Below the pieces are notes generated by a model. The model saw only the letters and a program-made list of their open reading frames with translations. It made no database searches and was not told the DNA's origin. Positions 31,446 to 44,388 of a stretch of DNA of 64,000 nt are shown here, in pieces (the first letter of the stretch is position 1; the number at the start of each line of letters is the position of its first letter). The DNA lies in the NCBI GenBank assembly GCA_033032865.1, contig JAWHQI010000170.1, positions 5,741,001 to 5,805,000 on the forward strand, written 5' to 3'. Both the position numbers and the translations under genes were made by a program. The stretch is from Dactylorhiza incarnata. Taxonomy: Eukaryota > Streptophyta > Magnoliopsida > Asparagales > Orchidaceae.

Positions 31446-34400
31446 CTCTCGCGTCGTTGGTGGGAAAAGCTTGTGCTTCCGCCCACCTTGACACGTAATC
31501 GACCGCAATAATGATATATTTATTATTAAAAGAGGAGGGTAAAGGACCTACGAAATCTATTCCCCAAAGATCAAAAATTTCGCATTCTAAAAAAATATTT
31601 TGGGGCATTTCGTCCCGGTTAGAAATGTTACCTGACCGTTGGCACCGATCACAATTACTCACGAAATTGTGAGCATCTTTGAATAAGGTGGGCCAATAGA
31701 AGCCCGACTCTAGCGCCTTTCTTGCGGTCCGGTTCGCTTGATAATGGCCACCGGTTGACCCTTCGTGACAGTGCCGCAGAATTTGGGCGCCTTCCTCGCC
31801 CGAAATACACCTTCTTACCACTTGGTCCGCGCAGACACGAAATAAAAAAGGGTCCTCCCAAAAATAATTTTTCAAATCTGAAAAGAATTTCTTCTTTTGT
31901 TGACTTGAAAAATCTTTTGGTAGGACCCAGACCACTAAATAGTTGGCCAAATCCGCGTACCAAGGGGTGAAAGAAGTCGTTACCTTTTCGATGGCAAGGA
32001 GACGCTCTTCAGGGAATTTGTCGTTAATTTCGGCTTCCACTAGTGTTCCTGTAGCCGGATTCTCCAACCGTGAGAGGTGGTCGGCCGCAACATTCTCCGC
32101 TCCCCTTTTGTCTTGGATCTCCAAATCGAATTCTTGTAGTAGGAGGATCCACCTTAGTAGTCGAGGCTTTGCATCTCCTTTTTGTAGTAAATACCGGAGA
32201 GCGGAGTGATCTGTAAAAACAATAACTTTTGAAAGCGTTAAATATGATCGAAATTTATCAAACGCAAAAATTATAGCCAAAAATTCTTTCTCCGTTGTTG
32301 TATAATTTGCTTGTGCGGATGTTAGCGTTTTGCTTGCGTAATAGATTGGGTGAAAATGTTTATTCACCCGTTGGCCTAAAACTGCACCTACAGCAAAATC
32401 GCTAGCGTCGCACATGATTTCAAACGGAAGAGACCATATTGGCGCGATTAAAATCGGGGATTTGATTAGTTCATTTTTGATTTTATCAAACGCTTTTAAA
32501 CATTCCTCATCAAAATTAAACGCGGATTCTTTTTCAAGGAGATGAGTTAATGGTTTCGTAATTTTTAAGAAATCTTTTATAAACCGCCTATAAAAACCCG
32601 CATGTCCTAGAAAACTTCTAATAGATTTTATATTGGTAGGAGGGGGAAGTTTTTCTATGACCTCGATCTTGGCCCTATCGACCTCGATCCCCTTACTAGA
32701 AACTTTATGTCCGAGGACTAACCCCTCTCGGACCATAAAGTGGCACTTCTCCCAGTTGAGTGCCAAATTCGTGTCTTCGCAGCGTTGAAGAACACGATCA
32801 AGATTATTTAGACAATTAGTGAAAGAATCGCCAAAAACAGAAAAATCATCCATGAATACTTCCATGACGTCTTCGATAAGTTCATTAAAAATTGCCAACA
32901 TACATCTTTGGAATGTAGCTGGCGCGTTGCAAAGTCCAAACGGCATTCTTCGATATGCGAAGGTGCCGAACGGACAAGTGAAGGTGGTTTTCTCTTGATC
33001 TTCGGGGGCAATTGGGATTTGAAAATATCCCGAAAGACCATCGAGAAAACAATAGTGCGAATGACCGGATAAGCGTTCTAAAATTTGGTCAATAAATGGT
33101 AACGGAAAGTGATCCTTGCGCGTAGCATCATTTAATTTTCTGTAATTGATGCATACACGCCAACCCGTAAACAGTACGGGTCAGAATCAACTCATTATTT
33201 TCGTTGGTGATTACCGTTATTCCTCCCTTTTTAGGCACGACTTGCACTGGGCTAACCCAAGTGCTATCAGAAATCGGATAAATAATTCCTGCGTCTAATA
33301 ATTTTATAATTTCGGCCTTAACGACGTCCTTCATATTTGGGTTGAGGCGTCGTTAGGGCTGAATAGCGCCGCGAGAATTATTTTCTACATTTATTTTATG
33401 AGTGCAAAACGAGGGGCTAATTCCCTTTATATCCGAAATTTGCCATGCAATTGCATGGCGGTGATTATTTAAAATTTTAATTAATTCGGAAGTTTCCGAA
33501 TCGTTAAGTGTGGAAGATATTATTACGGGCAGTTTTGAATTTTTTTCTAAAAATATGTATTTTAAATGTTCCGGCAATTGTTTTAGTTCTAAACTCGGTG
33601 GCTCCTCGTAAGATGTTTTTATTTTAGAAATATTTACGTTTACTTCTTCAAATTTGGTTGGCCGAGTTTTTTCTTCTAAACAAAATAAATTTGCAATTTC
33701 CGGGTTTTCAAATAAAGGTGAAATTATTTCAGAAAACGACGTTATTTCCTCTTCAAAATTTGTTTCTAGAGTAAAACAGGAGTCGTCGTTTGGAAACGCA
33801 TTTCTCATTGATTGATTTATATTAAAAATAACTTCTTCCTCCCCAACTCGTAGGAGAAGGTTTCCGTTACTTACGTCAATTATAGCTCGAGCGGTGGCTA
33901 GGAAGGGCCGGCCGAGTATGAGTGGTACTTCGGCGTCCTCTTCGATATCGAGGATGACAAAGTCTACCGGAAAGATAAACTTGTCAACCTTCACTAGCAC
34001 ATCCTCAACGATCCCGATTGGATACTTTACGGACCGATCCGCTAGTTGGATGCTTATATTGGTTGGGCATGGGGTGCCCAAACCAAGCTTCTTAAATAAG
34101 GAGAACGGCATAAGATTTATGCTCGCCCCTAGATCGGCCAAGGCGTTTTTAATTAGTAAATTTCCGAACAAACACGGGATGGAAAACCGTCCCGGATCAT
34201 TTAATTTTTCCGGTAATTTATTAAGAACTATCGCCGAACATTCTGCATTAAGGGAAATACGCGAAATATCTTCAAGTTTCTTTTTATTTGATAATAAATC
34301 CTTGAGATATTTCGCGTATTTGGGCATTTGAGAGAGTGCCTCGCAAAATGATACATTAATTTGTATTTGTTTTAAAATATTTATAAATTTTTTATACTGC

Positions 34401-35919
34401 TCCTCGTTGCGCTCATTTTGTAATTTAGAAGGATACGGAATAGAAGGAGTTTGAATAATGCGCGGAGCTAAATCAGAAGAGTTTAAATGCGGAGTTGGAG
34501 TTGAAACGTTTACCTTAGGCTCGGCCAAATTTGAACTTTTTACCTCCTTTCCGCTGCGGAGGGTTATCGCGTTGGCGCTCTCCCGTGGATTGGGCTCAGT
34601 ATTGCCCGGTAGAGCTCCCTGCTGGCGTTCGGAGAACATCTTGGCGAGTTGTCCAATCTGATTTTCTAGGCTTTTAATAGATCCGGAAAGGTTCCGGATA
34701 TTGGCATCAGTAGAAGCGACGTATTTGGTGAAGACCTCTTCAAGTGAAGGGGCCTTTGGTGGTTGTGGTGGAGCGAATCCAGGAGGATTCACTTGTGGGG
34801 GGCGTTGAGCATTATTGGGGTTGCTCCATGAAAAATTCGGGTGATTCCTTAAACCCGGATTATAACTATTAGGAAGATTATTATTATTTGGGTTATAAGG
34901 AGGACGATAGGAGTTCCCCATATAATCAACTTGTTCTTGATTATAATAATTATTATTATTATAATAACTATTGTTATTATGATTATTAGCCCCGTTAATG
35001 GCGGAGGAAGCAGACATCTCTGCCATTTGCTTAGTAAGCCATTCTACTTGATATGCTAAATTTGGGGTGGCCTCGACTTCAAAGAGTCCGGTCGGTTTGT
35101 TAGGGCGCGACCGTGGCGCATTCCACTGATAAGCATTCATGGTCATCTCCTCGAAAAGCTCTTGAGCGGCATCTGGGGTTTTGTTATTTAGAGTTCCCCC
35201 AGCTGCTGCGTCAATCATCTGCCTCGTTTGGAGATTCAAACCATTGTAGAATGTTTGAACTTGTTGCCATAAAGGAAGGGCGTGGTGAGGACATCTCCGC
35301 AATAATTCCTTGAAGCGCTCCATGTGTCATAGAGAGACTCCGAGTCTATTTGCGTAAATGAGAGAATGTCCGTACGTAATTTAGCGGACTTCGCCGGAGG
35401 AAAATATTTAGTTAAAAATTTATCCGTCATTTCGGCCCATGTAGTGATGGAACCTCTAGGGAGAGATCTCAACCATTGCTTGGCCTTAGTCCGCAAAGAA
35501 AATGGAAATAAACGCAAACGAATGGCGTCATCGGTGACGCCATTAATTTTAAACGTGTCGCAGATTTCCAAAAAATTCAATAAGTGTAAATTTGGATCTT
35601 CATCTGGTAACCCGTCAAAGATGACGGTTTGCTGTACCATTTGAATGATACCAGTTTTGATTTCAAAATTATTATTTGCCACCGCCGGGCGAATAATACT
35701 TGATTGTGTTCCCTCCCAATTTGGCCTCGCATAATAGGACATAGTCCGTAGCGGAGCCTCATTATGGTCGGGGTCACCCATTATATCTTCGTTAGTTTCT
35801 CCGACTGACTCTTCGCGAATTATTGGTAGATCACTAAATCGGAGACGTCGCCGCAAGGTGCGCTCGATTTCCGGATCAAAACCAAATTCAAAATCGATTG
35901 AAGAGTTTCCTCGAGTCAT
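31446..35919 (-). pseudogene. Gag-pol of internal copy 2 in array C, integrase truncated
   Basis: Same content and the same older defects (gag frameshift, TAA, RT frameshift) as copy 1. The deletion junction cuts integrase soon after its first catalytic Asp, so the second Asp and the Glu are lost along with the whole 3' region and purine tract. RT, RNase H and the zinc-binding part of integrase remain. This copy and copy 3 share substitutions absent from copy 1 (for example Leu for Ser in the '[12 protein letters not shown]' segment). Confidence 0.9.
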
Positions 35920-36241
35920 AAACCAAAAGAAAAGAAAAGAAGCGGAAAAAGAAAAAGGGAAAAATAAGATTTTAGATAAATAAATCAAATTTTATTTAAT
36001 TATATTTTTTTTTTAAATTTTTTTTTTATTATTAGGTGAATTAAAATTAGTCCTGGACTTCCCAAGATCTACCCGGTGAAGGGTTTGCAAGGTACTAGAG
36101 GCTATGATGAGAATTCAAACCCAAAGCGTCCTTTCCAGGAATTTAGTTGCACCTTAAAATTAAGAAAAAAAGAAGATAAAATTAATAGATATTTCGGTTT
36201 TCGAAATATCAACCGTGTCCCCGGCAACGGCGCCAAAAACT

Positions 36242-37460
36242 TGATGGACAAAACTGTGCTTGCAAACGATAACGGCAAGTGTACCGTATCGAATGTAGTA
36301 TAGGTTATTAAAACAAAGTCGTATTAGACTCGGGGCGGTTGAATACTCTTACTTCGGAAAATCTCTATTATCTTATCGAATAGAATTTGTGGTGGGTTGG
36401 TTGTGAAAAAGGAGAAATAACTTATTTAAATTAATGAATTAAAAGTTAGTACTCAACCTTGAATCACCTTGGAAAAATAAATAAATAAAGAAATAAAACT
36501 TCTAATCCTCTTTAAAAGAAATGCTTGACCGTGGAGGTTCCTGATTTATGAACGTACCTCTCTCGAGGATACGCCTAACTGAGTTTAGGTTGATCAATCG
36601 AACTCTCGCTCTAGAATCGAAACCCCTAAAGCTCGCTTTATCGAAGTGAACCCCTCTATTGGATATAACTCCAATCCGGGAGATTTATGCCGTCCTCTCT
36701 CGAGGAGTGCATTCAAATCTCTTAATCCTTAAAGTGATCGATTCGAACTCAAAACCTCTCTATTATTTGACTACGAAAACAAGAATGAGATTATATATCG
36801 ATAATATAATCTCAATCAATATAAATTCAAGGATAAATCTTAAGCAATCTAAATAAGAGAAAAAGAAGTTCTAAACTGAATTATGAATTATATTTTCCTT
36901 GGATCATCTCGGCCGAGTACTAATGAAATTTAGCTACTCATGGAGATGGAGGAATTGATGAAATACAAGAGGTGCATAATGAAGATTGAGAGTAGAATAA
37001 GAGTAAAAGTGCTATTTTATTAATCGAAAGGGAAATTACAACTAGGAAACAAGAAATTACAAACCTGAAATGAAAGTGCAAGCTAAGAAAGAAGATTACA
37101 AGCTTAAGAATAATAAAAGCAGTACAAGAAAATAAACTTAGAACTCCCAAAATTCGTCCCCAAACATCTGGAAAAGCTCCCTTTAAATAGCTGAATTTTT
37201 GGTGTTACACGCCCTTGGTCACACCCGTGACTAAGGGCGTGTAAGGGGCGTGATCGAAGCGGCAGCAGAGAGGGCGCCTTCTGGAGTAATTGCGAGCGTT
37301 TCGGCCGTTTCACCCGTGACCTGGGGCGTGTAATCCTGAAATCTGGCTGCTGGCGGGAAACTCTGGCGGGAAGAAGCGCGGGCCGAGTCACGCCCGTGAC
37401 CTGATGTCACGCCCTCGGTCACGCCCGTGACCGAGGGCGTGTAATTTTAATCGACGTGGC
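36242..37460 (-). repeat. LTR3 of array C, truncated like LTR2
   Basis: Follows LTR2 base for base as far as I compared, including the shortened hairpin block and the GACGTGGC end point. This shows it was duplicated with its neighbours and did not arise by separate insertion. Confidence 0.92.
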
Positions 37461-37477
37461 TTCCGCCCATTATCACG
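37461..37477. other. 17-bp filler at the deletion junction (copy 3)
   Basis: Same TTCCGCCCATTATCACG as at 31429-31445. Two identical fillers mean one break-repair event that was later duplicated. Confidence 0.85.
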
Positions 37478-40400
37478 CTCTCGCGTCGTTGGTGGGAAAA
37501 GCTTGTGCTTCCGCCCACCTTGACACGTAATCGACCGCAATAATGATATATTTATTATTAAAAGAGGAGGGTAAAGGACCTACGAAATCTATTCCCCAAA
37601 GATCAAAAATTTCGCATTCTAAAAAAATATTTTGGGGCATTTCGTCCCGGTTAGAAATGTTACCTGACCGTTGGCACCGATCACAATTACTCACGAAATT
37701 GTGAGCATCTTTGAATAAGGTGGGCCAATAGAAGCCCGACTCTAGCGCCTTTCTTGCGGTCCGGTTCGCTTGATAATGGCCACCGGTTGACCCTTCGTGA
37801 CAGTGCCGCAGAATTTGGGCGCCTTCCTCGCCCGAAATACACCTTCTTACCACTTGGTCCGCGCAGACACGAAATAAAAAAGGGTCCTCCCAAAAATAAT
37901 TTTTCAAATCTGAAAAGAATTTCTTCTTTTGTTGACTTGAAAAATCTTTTGGTAGGACCCAGACCACTAAATAGTTGGCCAAATCCGCGTACCAAGGGGT
38001 GAAAGAAGTCGTTACCTTTTCGATGGCAAGGAGACGCTCTTCAGGGAATTTGTCGTTAATTTCGGCTTCCACTAGTGTTCCTGTAGCCGGATTCTCCAAC
38101 CGTGAGAGGTGGTCGGCCGCAACATTCTCCGCTCCCCTTTTGTCTTGGATCTCCAAATCGAATTCTTGTAGTAGGAGGATCCACCTTAGTAGTCGAGGCT
38201 TTGCATCTCCTTTTTGTAGTAAATACCGGAGAGCGGAGTGATCTGTAAAAACAATAACTTTTGAAAGCGTTAAATATGATCGAAATTTATCAAACGCAAA
38301 AATTATAGCCAAAAATTCTTTCTCCGTTGTTGTATAATTTGCTTGTGCGGATGTTAGCGTTTTGCTTGCGTAATAGATTGGGTGAAAATGTTTATTCACC
38401 CGTTGGCCTAAAACTGCACCTACAGCAAAATCGCTAGCGTCGCACATGATTTCAAACGGAAGAGACCATATTGGCGCGATTAAAATCGGGGATTTGATTA
38501 GTTCATTTTTGATTTTATCAAACGCTTTTAAACATTCCTCATCAAAATTAAACGCGGATTCTTTTTCAAGGAGATGAGTTAATGGTTTCGTAATTTTTAA
38601 GAAATCTTTTATAAACCGCCTATAAAAACCCGCATGTCCTAGAAAACTTCTAATAGATTTTATATTGGTAGGAGGGGGAAGTTTTTCTATGACCTCGATC
38701 TTGGCCCTATCGACCTCGATCCCCTTACTAGAAACTTTATGTCCGAGGACTAACCCCTCTCGGACCATAAAGTGGCACTTCTCCCAGTTGAGTGCCAAAT
38801 TCGTGTCTTCGCAGCGTTGAAGAACACGATCAAGATTATTTAGACAATTAGTGAAAGAATCGCCAAAAACAGAAAAATCATCCATGAATACTTCCATGAC
38901 GTCTTCGATAAGTTCATTAAAAATTGCCAACATACATCTTTGGAATGTAGCTGGCGCGTTGCAAAGTCCAAACGGCATTCTTCGATATGCGAAGGTGCCG
39001 AACGGACAAGTGAAGGTGGTTTTCTCTTGATCTTCGGGGGCAATTGGGATTTGAAAATATCCCGAAAGACCATCGAGAAAACAATAGTGCGAATGACCGG
39101 ATAAGCGTTCTAAAATTTGGTCAATAAATGGTAACGGAAAGTGATCCTTGCGCGTAGCATCATTTAATTTTCTGTAATTGATGCATACACGCCAACCCGT
39201 AAACAGTACGGGTCAGAATCAACTCATTATTTTCGTTGGTGATTACCGTTATTCCTCCCTTTTTAGGCACGACTTGCACTGGGCTAACCCAAGTGCTATC
39301 AGAAATCGGATAAATAATTCCTGCGTCTAATAATTTTATAATTTCGGCCTTAACGACGTCCTTCATATTTGGGTTGAGGCGTCGTTAGGGCTGAATAGCG
39401 CCGCGAGAATTATTTTCTACATTTATTTTATGAGTGCAAAACGAGGGGCTAATTCCCTTTATATCCGAAATTTGCCATGCAATTGCATGGCGGTGATTAT
39501 TTAAAATTTTAATTAATTCGGAAGTTTCCGAATCGTTAAGTGTGGAAGATATTATTACGGGCAGTTTTGAATTTTTTTCTAAAAATATGTATTTCAAATG
39601 TTCCGGCAATTGTTTTAGTTCTAAACTCGGTGGCTCCTCGTAAGATGTTTTTATTTTAGAAATATTTACGTTTACTTCTTCAAATTTGGTTGGCCGAGTT
39701 TTTTCTTCTAAACAAAATAAATTTGCAATTTCCGGGTTTTCAAATAAAGGTGAAATTATTTCAGAAAACGACGTTATTTCTCTTCAAAATTTGTTTCTAG
39801 AGTAAAACAGGAGTCGTCGTTTGGAAACGCATTTCTCATTGATTGATTTATATTAAAAATAACTTCTTCCTCCCCAACTCGTAGGAGAAGGTTTCCGTTA
39901 CTTACGTCAATTATAGCTCGAGCGGTGGCTAGGAAGGGCCGGCCGAGTATGAGTGGTACTTCGGCGTCCTCTTCGATATCGAGGATGACAAAGTCTACCG
40001 GAAAGATAAACTTGTCAACCTTCACTAGCACATCCTCAACGATCCCGATTGGATACTTTACGGACCGATCCGCTAGTTGGATGCTTATATTGGTTGGGCA
40101 TGGGGTGCCCAAACCAAGCTTCTTAAATAAGGAGAACGGCATAAGATTTATGCTCGCCCCTAGATCGGCCAAGGCGTTTTTAATTAGTAAATTTCCGAAC
40201 AAACACGGGATGGAAAACCGTCCCGGATCATTTAATTTTTCCGGTAATTTATTAAGAACTATCGCCGAACATTCTGCATTAAGGGAAATACGCGAAATAT
40301 CTTCAAGTTTCTTTTTATTTGATAATAAATCCTTGAGATATTTCGCGTATTTGGGCATTTGAGAGAGTGCCTCGCAAAATGATACATTAATTTGTATTTG

Positions 40401-41950
40401 TTTTAAAATATTTATAAATTTTTTATACTGCTCCTCGTTGCGCTCATTTTGTAATTTAGAAGGATACGGAATAGAAGGAGTTTGAATAATGCGCGGAGCT
40501 AAATCAAAAGAGTTTAAATGCGGAGTTGGAGTTGAAACGTTTACCTTAGGCTCGGCCAAATTTGAACTTTTTACCTCCTTTCCGCTGCGGAGGGTTATCG
40601 CGTTGGCGCTCTCCCGTGGATTGGGCTCAGTATTGCCCGGTAGAGCTCCCTGCTGGCGTTCGGAGAACATCTTGGCGAGTTGTCCAATCTGATTTTCTAG
40701 GCTTTTAATAGATCCGGAAAGGTTCCGGATATTGGCATCAGTAGAAGCGACGTATTTGGTGAAGACCTCTTCAAGTGAAGGGGCCTTTGGTGGTTGTGGT
40801 GGAGCGAATCCAGGAGGATTCACTTGTGGGGGGCGTTGAGCATTATTGGGGTTGCTCCATGAAAAATTCGGGTGATTCCTTAAACCCGGATTATAACTAT
40901 TAGGAAGATTATTATTATTTGGGTTATAAGGAGGACGATAGGAGTTCCCCATATAATCAACTTGTTCTTGATTATAATAATTATTATTATTATAATAACT
41001 ATTGTTATTATGATTATTAGCCCCGTTAATGGCGGAGGAAGCAGACATCTCTGCCATTTGCTTAGTAAGCCATTCTACTTGATATGCTAAATTTGGGGTG
41101 GCCTCGACTTCAAAGAGTCCGGTCGGTTTGTTAGGGCGCGACCGTGGCGCATTCCACTGATAAGCATTCATGGTCATCTCCTCGAAAAGCTCTTGAGCGG
41201 CATCTGGGGTTTTGTTATTTAGAGTTCCCCCAGCTGCTGCGTCAATCATCTGCCTCGTTTGGAGATTCAAACCATTGTAGAATGTTTGAACTTGTTGCCA
41301 TAAAGGAAGGGCGTGGTGAGGACATCTCCGCAATAATTCCTTGAAGCGCTCCATGTGTCATAGAGAGACTCCGAGTCTATTTGCGTAAATGAGAGAATGT
41401 CCGTACGTAATTTAGCGGACTTCGCCGGAGGAAAATATTTAGTTAAAAATTTATCCGTCATTTCGGCCCATGTAGTGATGGAACCTCTAGGGAGAGATCC
41501 CAACCATTGCTTGGCCTTAGTCCGCAAAGAAAATGGAAATAAACGCAAACGAATGGCGTCATCGGTGACGCCATTAATTTTAAACGTGTCGCAGATTTCC
41601 AAAAAATTCAATAAGTGTAAATTTGGATCTTCATCTGGTAACCCGTCAAAGATGACGGTTTGCTGTACCATTTGAATGATACCAGTTTTGATTTCAAAAT
41701 TATTATTTGCCACCGCCGGGCGAATAATACTTAATTGTGTTCCCTCCCAATTTGGCCTCGCATAATAGGACATAGTCCGTAGCGGAGCCTCATTATGGTC
41801 GGGGTCACCCATTATATCTTCGTTAGTTTCTCCGACTGACTCTTCGCGAATTATTGGTAGATCACTAAATCGGAGACGTCGCCGCAAGGTGCGCTCGATT
41901 TCCGGATCAAAACCAAATTCAAAATCGATTGAAGAGTTTCCTCGAGTCAT
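37478..41950 (-). pseudogene. Gag-pol of internal copy 3 in array C, integrase truncated, extra frameshift
   Basis: As copy 2, but one base is missing near 39780, which shifts the frame between protease and RT and explains the 6,031-bp offset. Several single-base changes specific to this copy lie in gag and near the protease (Phe for Ser in HLNS-DLAPR; Gly for Arg in KQWLRSLPRG). It is the most damaged of the three. Confidence 0.9.
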
Positions 41951-42272
41951 AAACCAAAAGAAAAGAAAAGAAGCGGAAAAAGAAAAAGGGAAAAATAAGA
42001 TTTTAGATAAATAAATCAAATTTTATTTAATTATATTTTTTTTTTAAATTTTTTTTTTATTATTAGGTGAATTAAAATTAGTCCTGGACTTCCCAAGATC
42101 TACCCGGTGAAGGGTTTGCAAGGTACTAGAGGCTATGATGAGAATTCAAACCCAAAGCGTCCTTTCCAGGAATTTAGTTGCACCTTAAAATTAAGAAAAA
42201 AAGAAGATAAAATTAATAGATATTTCGGTTTTCGAAATATCAACCGTGTCCCCGGCAACGGCGCCAAAAACT

Positions 42273-43866
42273 TGATGGACAAAACTGTGCTTGCAAACGA
42301 TAACGGCAAGTGTACCGTATCGAATGTAGTATAGGTTATTAAAACAAAGTCGTATTAGACTCGGGGCGGTTGAATACTCTTACTTCGGAAAATCTCTATT
42401 ATCTTATCGAATAGAATTTGTGGTGGGTTGGTTGTGAAAAAGGAGAAATAACTTATTTAAATTAATGAATTAAAAGTTAGTACTCAACCTTGAATCACCT
42501 TGGAAAAATAAATAAATAAAGAAATAAAACTTCTAATCCTCTTTAAAAGAAATGCTTGACCGTGGAGGTTCCTGATTTATGAACGTACCTCTCTCGAGGA
42601 TACGCCTAACTGAGTTTAGGTTGATCAATCGAACTCTCGCTCTAGAATCGAAACCCCTAAAGCTCGCTTTATCGAAGTGAACCCCTCTATTGGATATAAC
42701 TCCAATCCGGGAGATTTATGCCGTCCTCTCTCGAGGAGTGCATTCAAATCTCTTAATCCTTAAAGTGATCGATTCGAACTCAAAACCTCTCTATTATTTG
42801 ACTACGAAAACAAGAATGAGATTATATATCGATAATATAATCTCAATCAATATAAATTCAAGGATAAATCTTAAGCAATCTAAATAAGAGAAAAAGAAGT
42901 TCTAAACTGAATTATGAATTATATTTTCCTTGGATCATCTCGGCCGAGTACTAATGAAATTTAGCTACTCATGGAGATGGAGGAATTGATGAAATACAAG
43001 AGGTGCATAATGAAGATTGAGAGTAGAATAAGAGTAAAAGTGCTATTTTATTAATCGAAAGGGAAATTACAACTAGGAAACAAGAAATTACAAACCTGAA
43101 ATGAAAGTGCAAGCTAAGAAAGAAGATTACAAGCTTAAGAATAATAAAAGCAGTACAAGAAAATAAACTTAGAACTCCCAAAATTCGTCCCCAAACATCT
43201 GGAAAAGCTCCCTTTAAATAGCTGAATTTTTGGTGTTACACGCCCTTGGTCACACCCGTGACCAAGGGCGTGTAAGGGGCGTGATCGAAGCGGCAGCAAA
43301 GAGGGCGCCTTCTGGAGTAATTGCGAGCGTTTCGGCCGTGTCACGCCCTAGGTCACGCCCGTGACCTGGGGCGTGTAATCCTGAAATCTGGCTGCTGGCG
43401 GGAAACTCTGGCGGGAAGAAGCGCGGGCCGAGTCACGCCCGTGACCTGATGTCACGCCCTCGGTCACGCCCGTGACCGAGGGCGTGTAATTTTAATCGAC
43501 GTGGCAGCGTGCTCCGGATGCTTGTGGCGGGTCGTGGCCGTGACATTGGGTCACGCCCTTGGTCACGCCCGTGACCTGGGGTGTGTACTTGGCGAAATCT
43601 TCACGGAGCGTCCCCGGAGTGGCAGAAGCAGGTCTGGAGTATTTCGTAGGTTACACGCCCATGGTCACGCCCGTGACCTGGGGCGTGTAATTTTAACTTT
43701 TTGCTCGAAACAGCCCAGAAAACCTGAAAACACAAAATAAACTTAAGTTAGCTTATGAAATAACAATGGAAGGATTTATATGATACAATTCCTAAAAATA
43801 ACATAATTTTATATAAAAAAACATAATAAACCTAAACTAAAAGATGAGTAAATAAATTACTCATCA
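42273..43866 (-). repeat. LTR4 of array C (5' LTR, full, 1594 bp)
   Basis: Full-length partner of LTR1, with the hairpin array at about 43235-43690. It shares a few base states with LTR2/LTR3 (such as CACACCC in hairpin 1) and the complete hairpin 2 with LTR1. It is followed by CCAGC. Confidence 0.94.
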
Positions 43867-44264
43867 CCAGCCTCTCCAGAGATCAATCTGAACCCCCCGT
43901 CTAGGTGAGAGCCCGGGAGCGGAATCGATCGGGGGCATTCCAGCACCAACATATCCAACCTTGCCAGCCTCTCTAGAGATCAACCTGAACCCCCCGTCTA
44001 GGTGAGAGCCCGGGAGCGGAATCGATCTGGGGCATTCCAGCACCAACATATCCAACCTTGCCAGCCTCTCCAGAGATCAACCTGAACCCCCCGTCTAGGT
44101 GAGAGCCCGGGAGCGGAATCGATCTGGGGCATTCCAGCACCAACATATCCAACCTTGCCAGCCTCTCCAGAGATCAACCTGAACCCCCCGTCTAGGTGAG
44201 AGCCCGAGAGCGGAATCGATCTGGGGCATTCCAACACCAACATATCCAACCTTGCCAGCCTCTG
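43867..44264. repeat. 97-bp tandem repeat of element B, right part (about 4 copies)
   Basis: Continuation of the array at 20685-21275 after array C. It begins in the middle of a unit with CCAGCCTCTCC, exactly where the left part stopped. Together the block had about 10 units before interruption. Confidence 0.93.
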
Positions 44265-44388
44265 GCATGGCAGTAGTTATAAGCATCACAAAGAGGAGTA
44301 AGACATTCAGTAAACAACATAATAAAAGCTTTCAAGGGTAAAATCGTTTCAAATCATCCCCACTCCTGGCGCGGTCGAGGGGCACCCC
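44265..44388. other. Junction between the 97-bp repeats and the pol end of element B
   Basis: Short non-coding linker downstream of the integrase stop. No further structure seen. Confidence 0.5.

Larger units (their letters stand above)
21276..43866 (-). mobile_element. Athila-like Gypsy array C: four LTRs and three internal regions, innermost layer
   Basis: The array starts TGATGGACAAAACTG at 21276 and ends TTACTCATCA at 43866. It is flanked by the duplication CCAGC (21271-21275 and 43867-43871), so it entered as one element and was amplified in place. Order on the plus strand: LTR1 (full), internal 1 (full), LTR2 (truncated), internal 2 (truncated), LTR3 (truncated), internal 3 (truncated), LTR4 (full). 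Positions repeat with an offset of 6,032 then 6,031 bp. Coding runs on the minus strand, so LTR4 is the 5' LTR. Primer-binding site, gag style and the long non-coding 3' region fit the Athila lineage. Confidence 0.93.

Noticed and set aside
21276..43866. Three independent insertions of the same Athila-like element
   Set aside because: Inner LTRs have no target duplications, are shared between neighbours and carry identical truncations and filler; one insertion followed by recombination explains this better.
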